This document shows, one piece after another, positions 62,636 to 62,954 of a stretch of DNA of 62,954 nucleotides. A model generated the notes under the pieces. It had not been told where the DNA came from. It saw only the letters and a program-made list of their open reading frames with translations, and ran no database searches. Positions within the stretch are counted from its first letter, which is position 1, and each line of letters begins with the position of its first letter. The stretch is from an uncultured Roseburia sp. (GTDB lineage Bacteria; Bacillota; Clostridia; Lachnospirales; Lachnospiraceae), in assembly GCA_934292805.1 (NCBI GenBank), contig CAKQXQ010000011.1, positions 1-62,954 on the forward strand, read 5' to 3'. A program made the position numbers and the translations under genes.

Positions 62636-62954
62636 AATAAAGAAACCCTTCACATCCTTACGGATGCAAAGGGCGTGTCAACGCGGTACCACCTTTGTTA
62701 TGTTGTAAAAACAACATATCTCTGCCGGCTCATTCCTAAGCCTCTGTCCTGTAACGGGGACAACCCGTTCCCACTTACTTCTGACTGTTCTTCGATATAC
62801 GAAAATCCTTCTCCGTATGATCCGTATACAAGTTCTCCTACTCATATACAACAGACAGGTTCGGTGCGACGGTTCAAAAGCTACCTTCCACACAGCATGT
62901 TCTGGTGACATCTCTCAGCCGGTGAATGTCATTCTCTTTCAGGTGTCTGTGTGT
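62636..62954 (-). promoter_or_regulatory. T-box riboswitch leader of valS, 5' end outside the window
   Basis: On the minus strand the leader has the T-box core AAGGTGGTACCGCG (62672-62693 region). It is followed by a terminator in which CCCTTTGCATCC pairs with GGATGTGAAGGG, then TTTCTTTATTTTT. The upstream part contains GAACC-GTC-GCACC at about 62865-62877. GTC (62868-62870) is a candidate valine specifier, but I cannot fix stem I exactly. Uncharged tRNA-Val should stabilise the antiterminator. Confidence 0.9.

Overview
The window is about 63 kb of chromosome from a low-to-mid GC, anaerobic, spore-forming Bacillota, most likely a gut Lachnospiraceae (inference). The evidence is a class III anaerobic ribonucleotide reductase, a spoIIA sporulation operon (spoIIAA-spoIIAB-sigF), a FliB-type flagellin lysine methylase, an SPKTxD-type wall sorting signal, a valS T-box leader and a CIRCE site before clpB. 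Most genes lie on the minus strand. No phage module, CRISPR array or rRNA is visible.

Layout. 1-5.4 kb: tRNA-Leu(CAG) cut by the window edge, trmO, a HEAT-methyltransferase, a muramyl amidase, fliB, a small membrane protein and nrdG. 5.4-9.9 kb: an accessory block lying between nrdG and its partner nrdD. It holds a LysR/YitT divergent pair, a tiny transcription unit whose ORF is built on eleven TTGGC units, a 240-bp palindromic element and a wall-anchored GLUG-repeat protein. 9.9-16.7 kb: nrdD with candidate NrdR boxes, then a MarR regulator divergent from a heterodimeric ABC exporter with a perfect palindromic operator. 16.7-18.2 kb: an Rpn-like PD-(D/E)XK nuclease/transposase ORF between inverted repeats that belong to a structured, covarying repeat family. 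18.2-38.3 kb: a glycan-use locus containing manA, a 1790-aa secreted DUF5696-like glycosidase, a ROK sugar kinase, a GH78 rhamnosidase, a CUT1 sugar ABC transporter, a YesM/YesN-type two-component system, a divergent GH38 alpha-mannosidase and an AraC regulator. 38.4-47.2 kb: an ABC transporter, purC-purF-purB, a YerC/TrpR-like regulator, hisC and a class I aminotransferase. 47.4-50.3 kb: ECF sigma factor, probable anti-sigma and lipoprotein serpin, preceded by an ECF-type promoter. 50.27-50.83 kb: a 562-bp near-perfect giant palindrome. 50.9-63 kb: pepP, a small conserved-looking ORF, mecA, clpB with CIRCE, the spoIIA operon, a zinc-ribbon/TPR membrane protein and valS with its T-box.

How the genes fit together. 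In the glycan locus a membrane-held outer enzyme would release oligosaccharides, the ABC transporter would import them, and cytoplasmic GH78 and GH38 enzymes would trim rhamnose and mannose. Mannose would enter glycolysis through the ROK kinase and ManA. Expression would be set by the two-component system, the AraC regulator and a cre-like site before the GH38 gene.

The least explained parts are the structured repeat family with its nuclease ORF (copies at 3.2, 16.7, 18.0 and probably 59.8 kb), the TTGGC mini-gene, the 562-bp palindrome and the 240-bp palindrome with a half copy at 44.36 kb.
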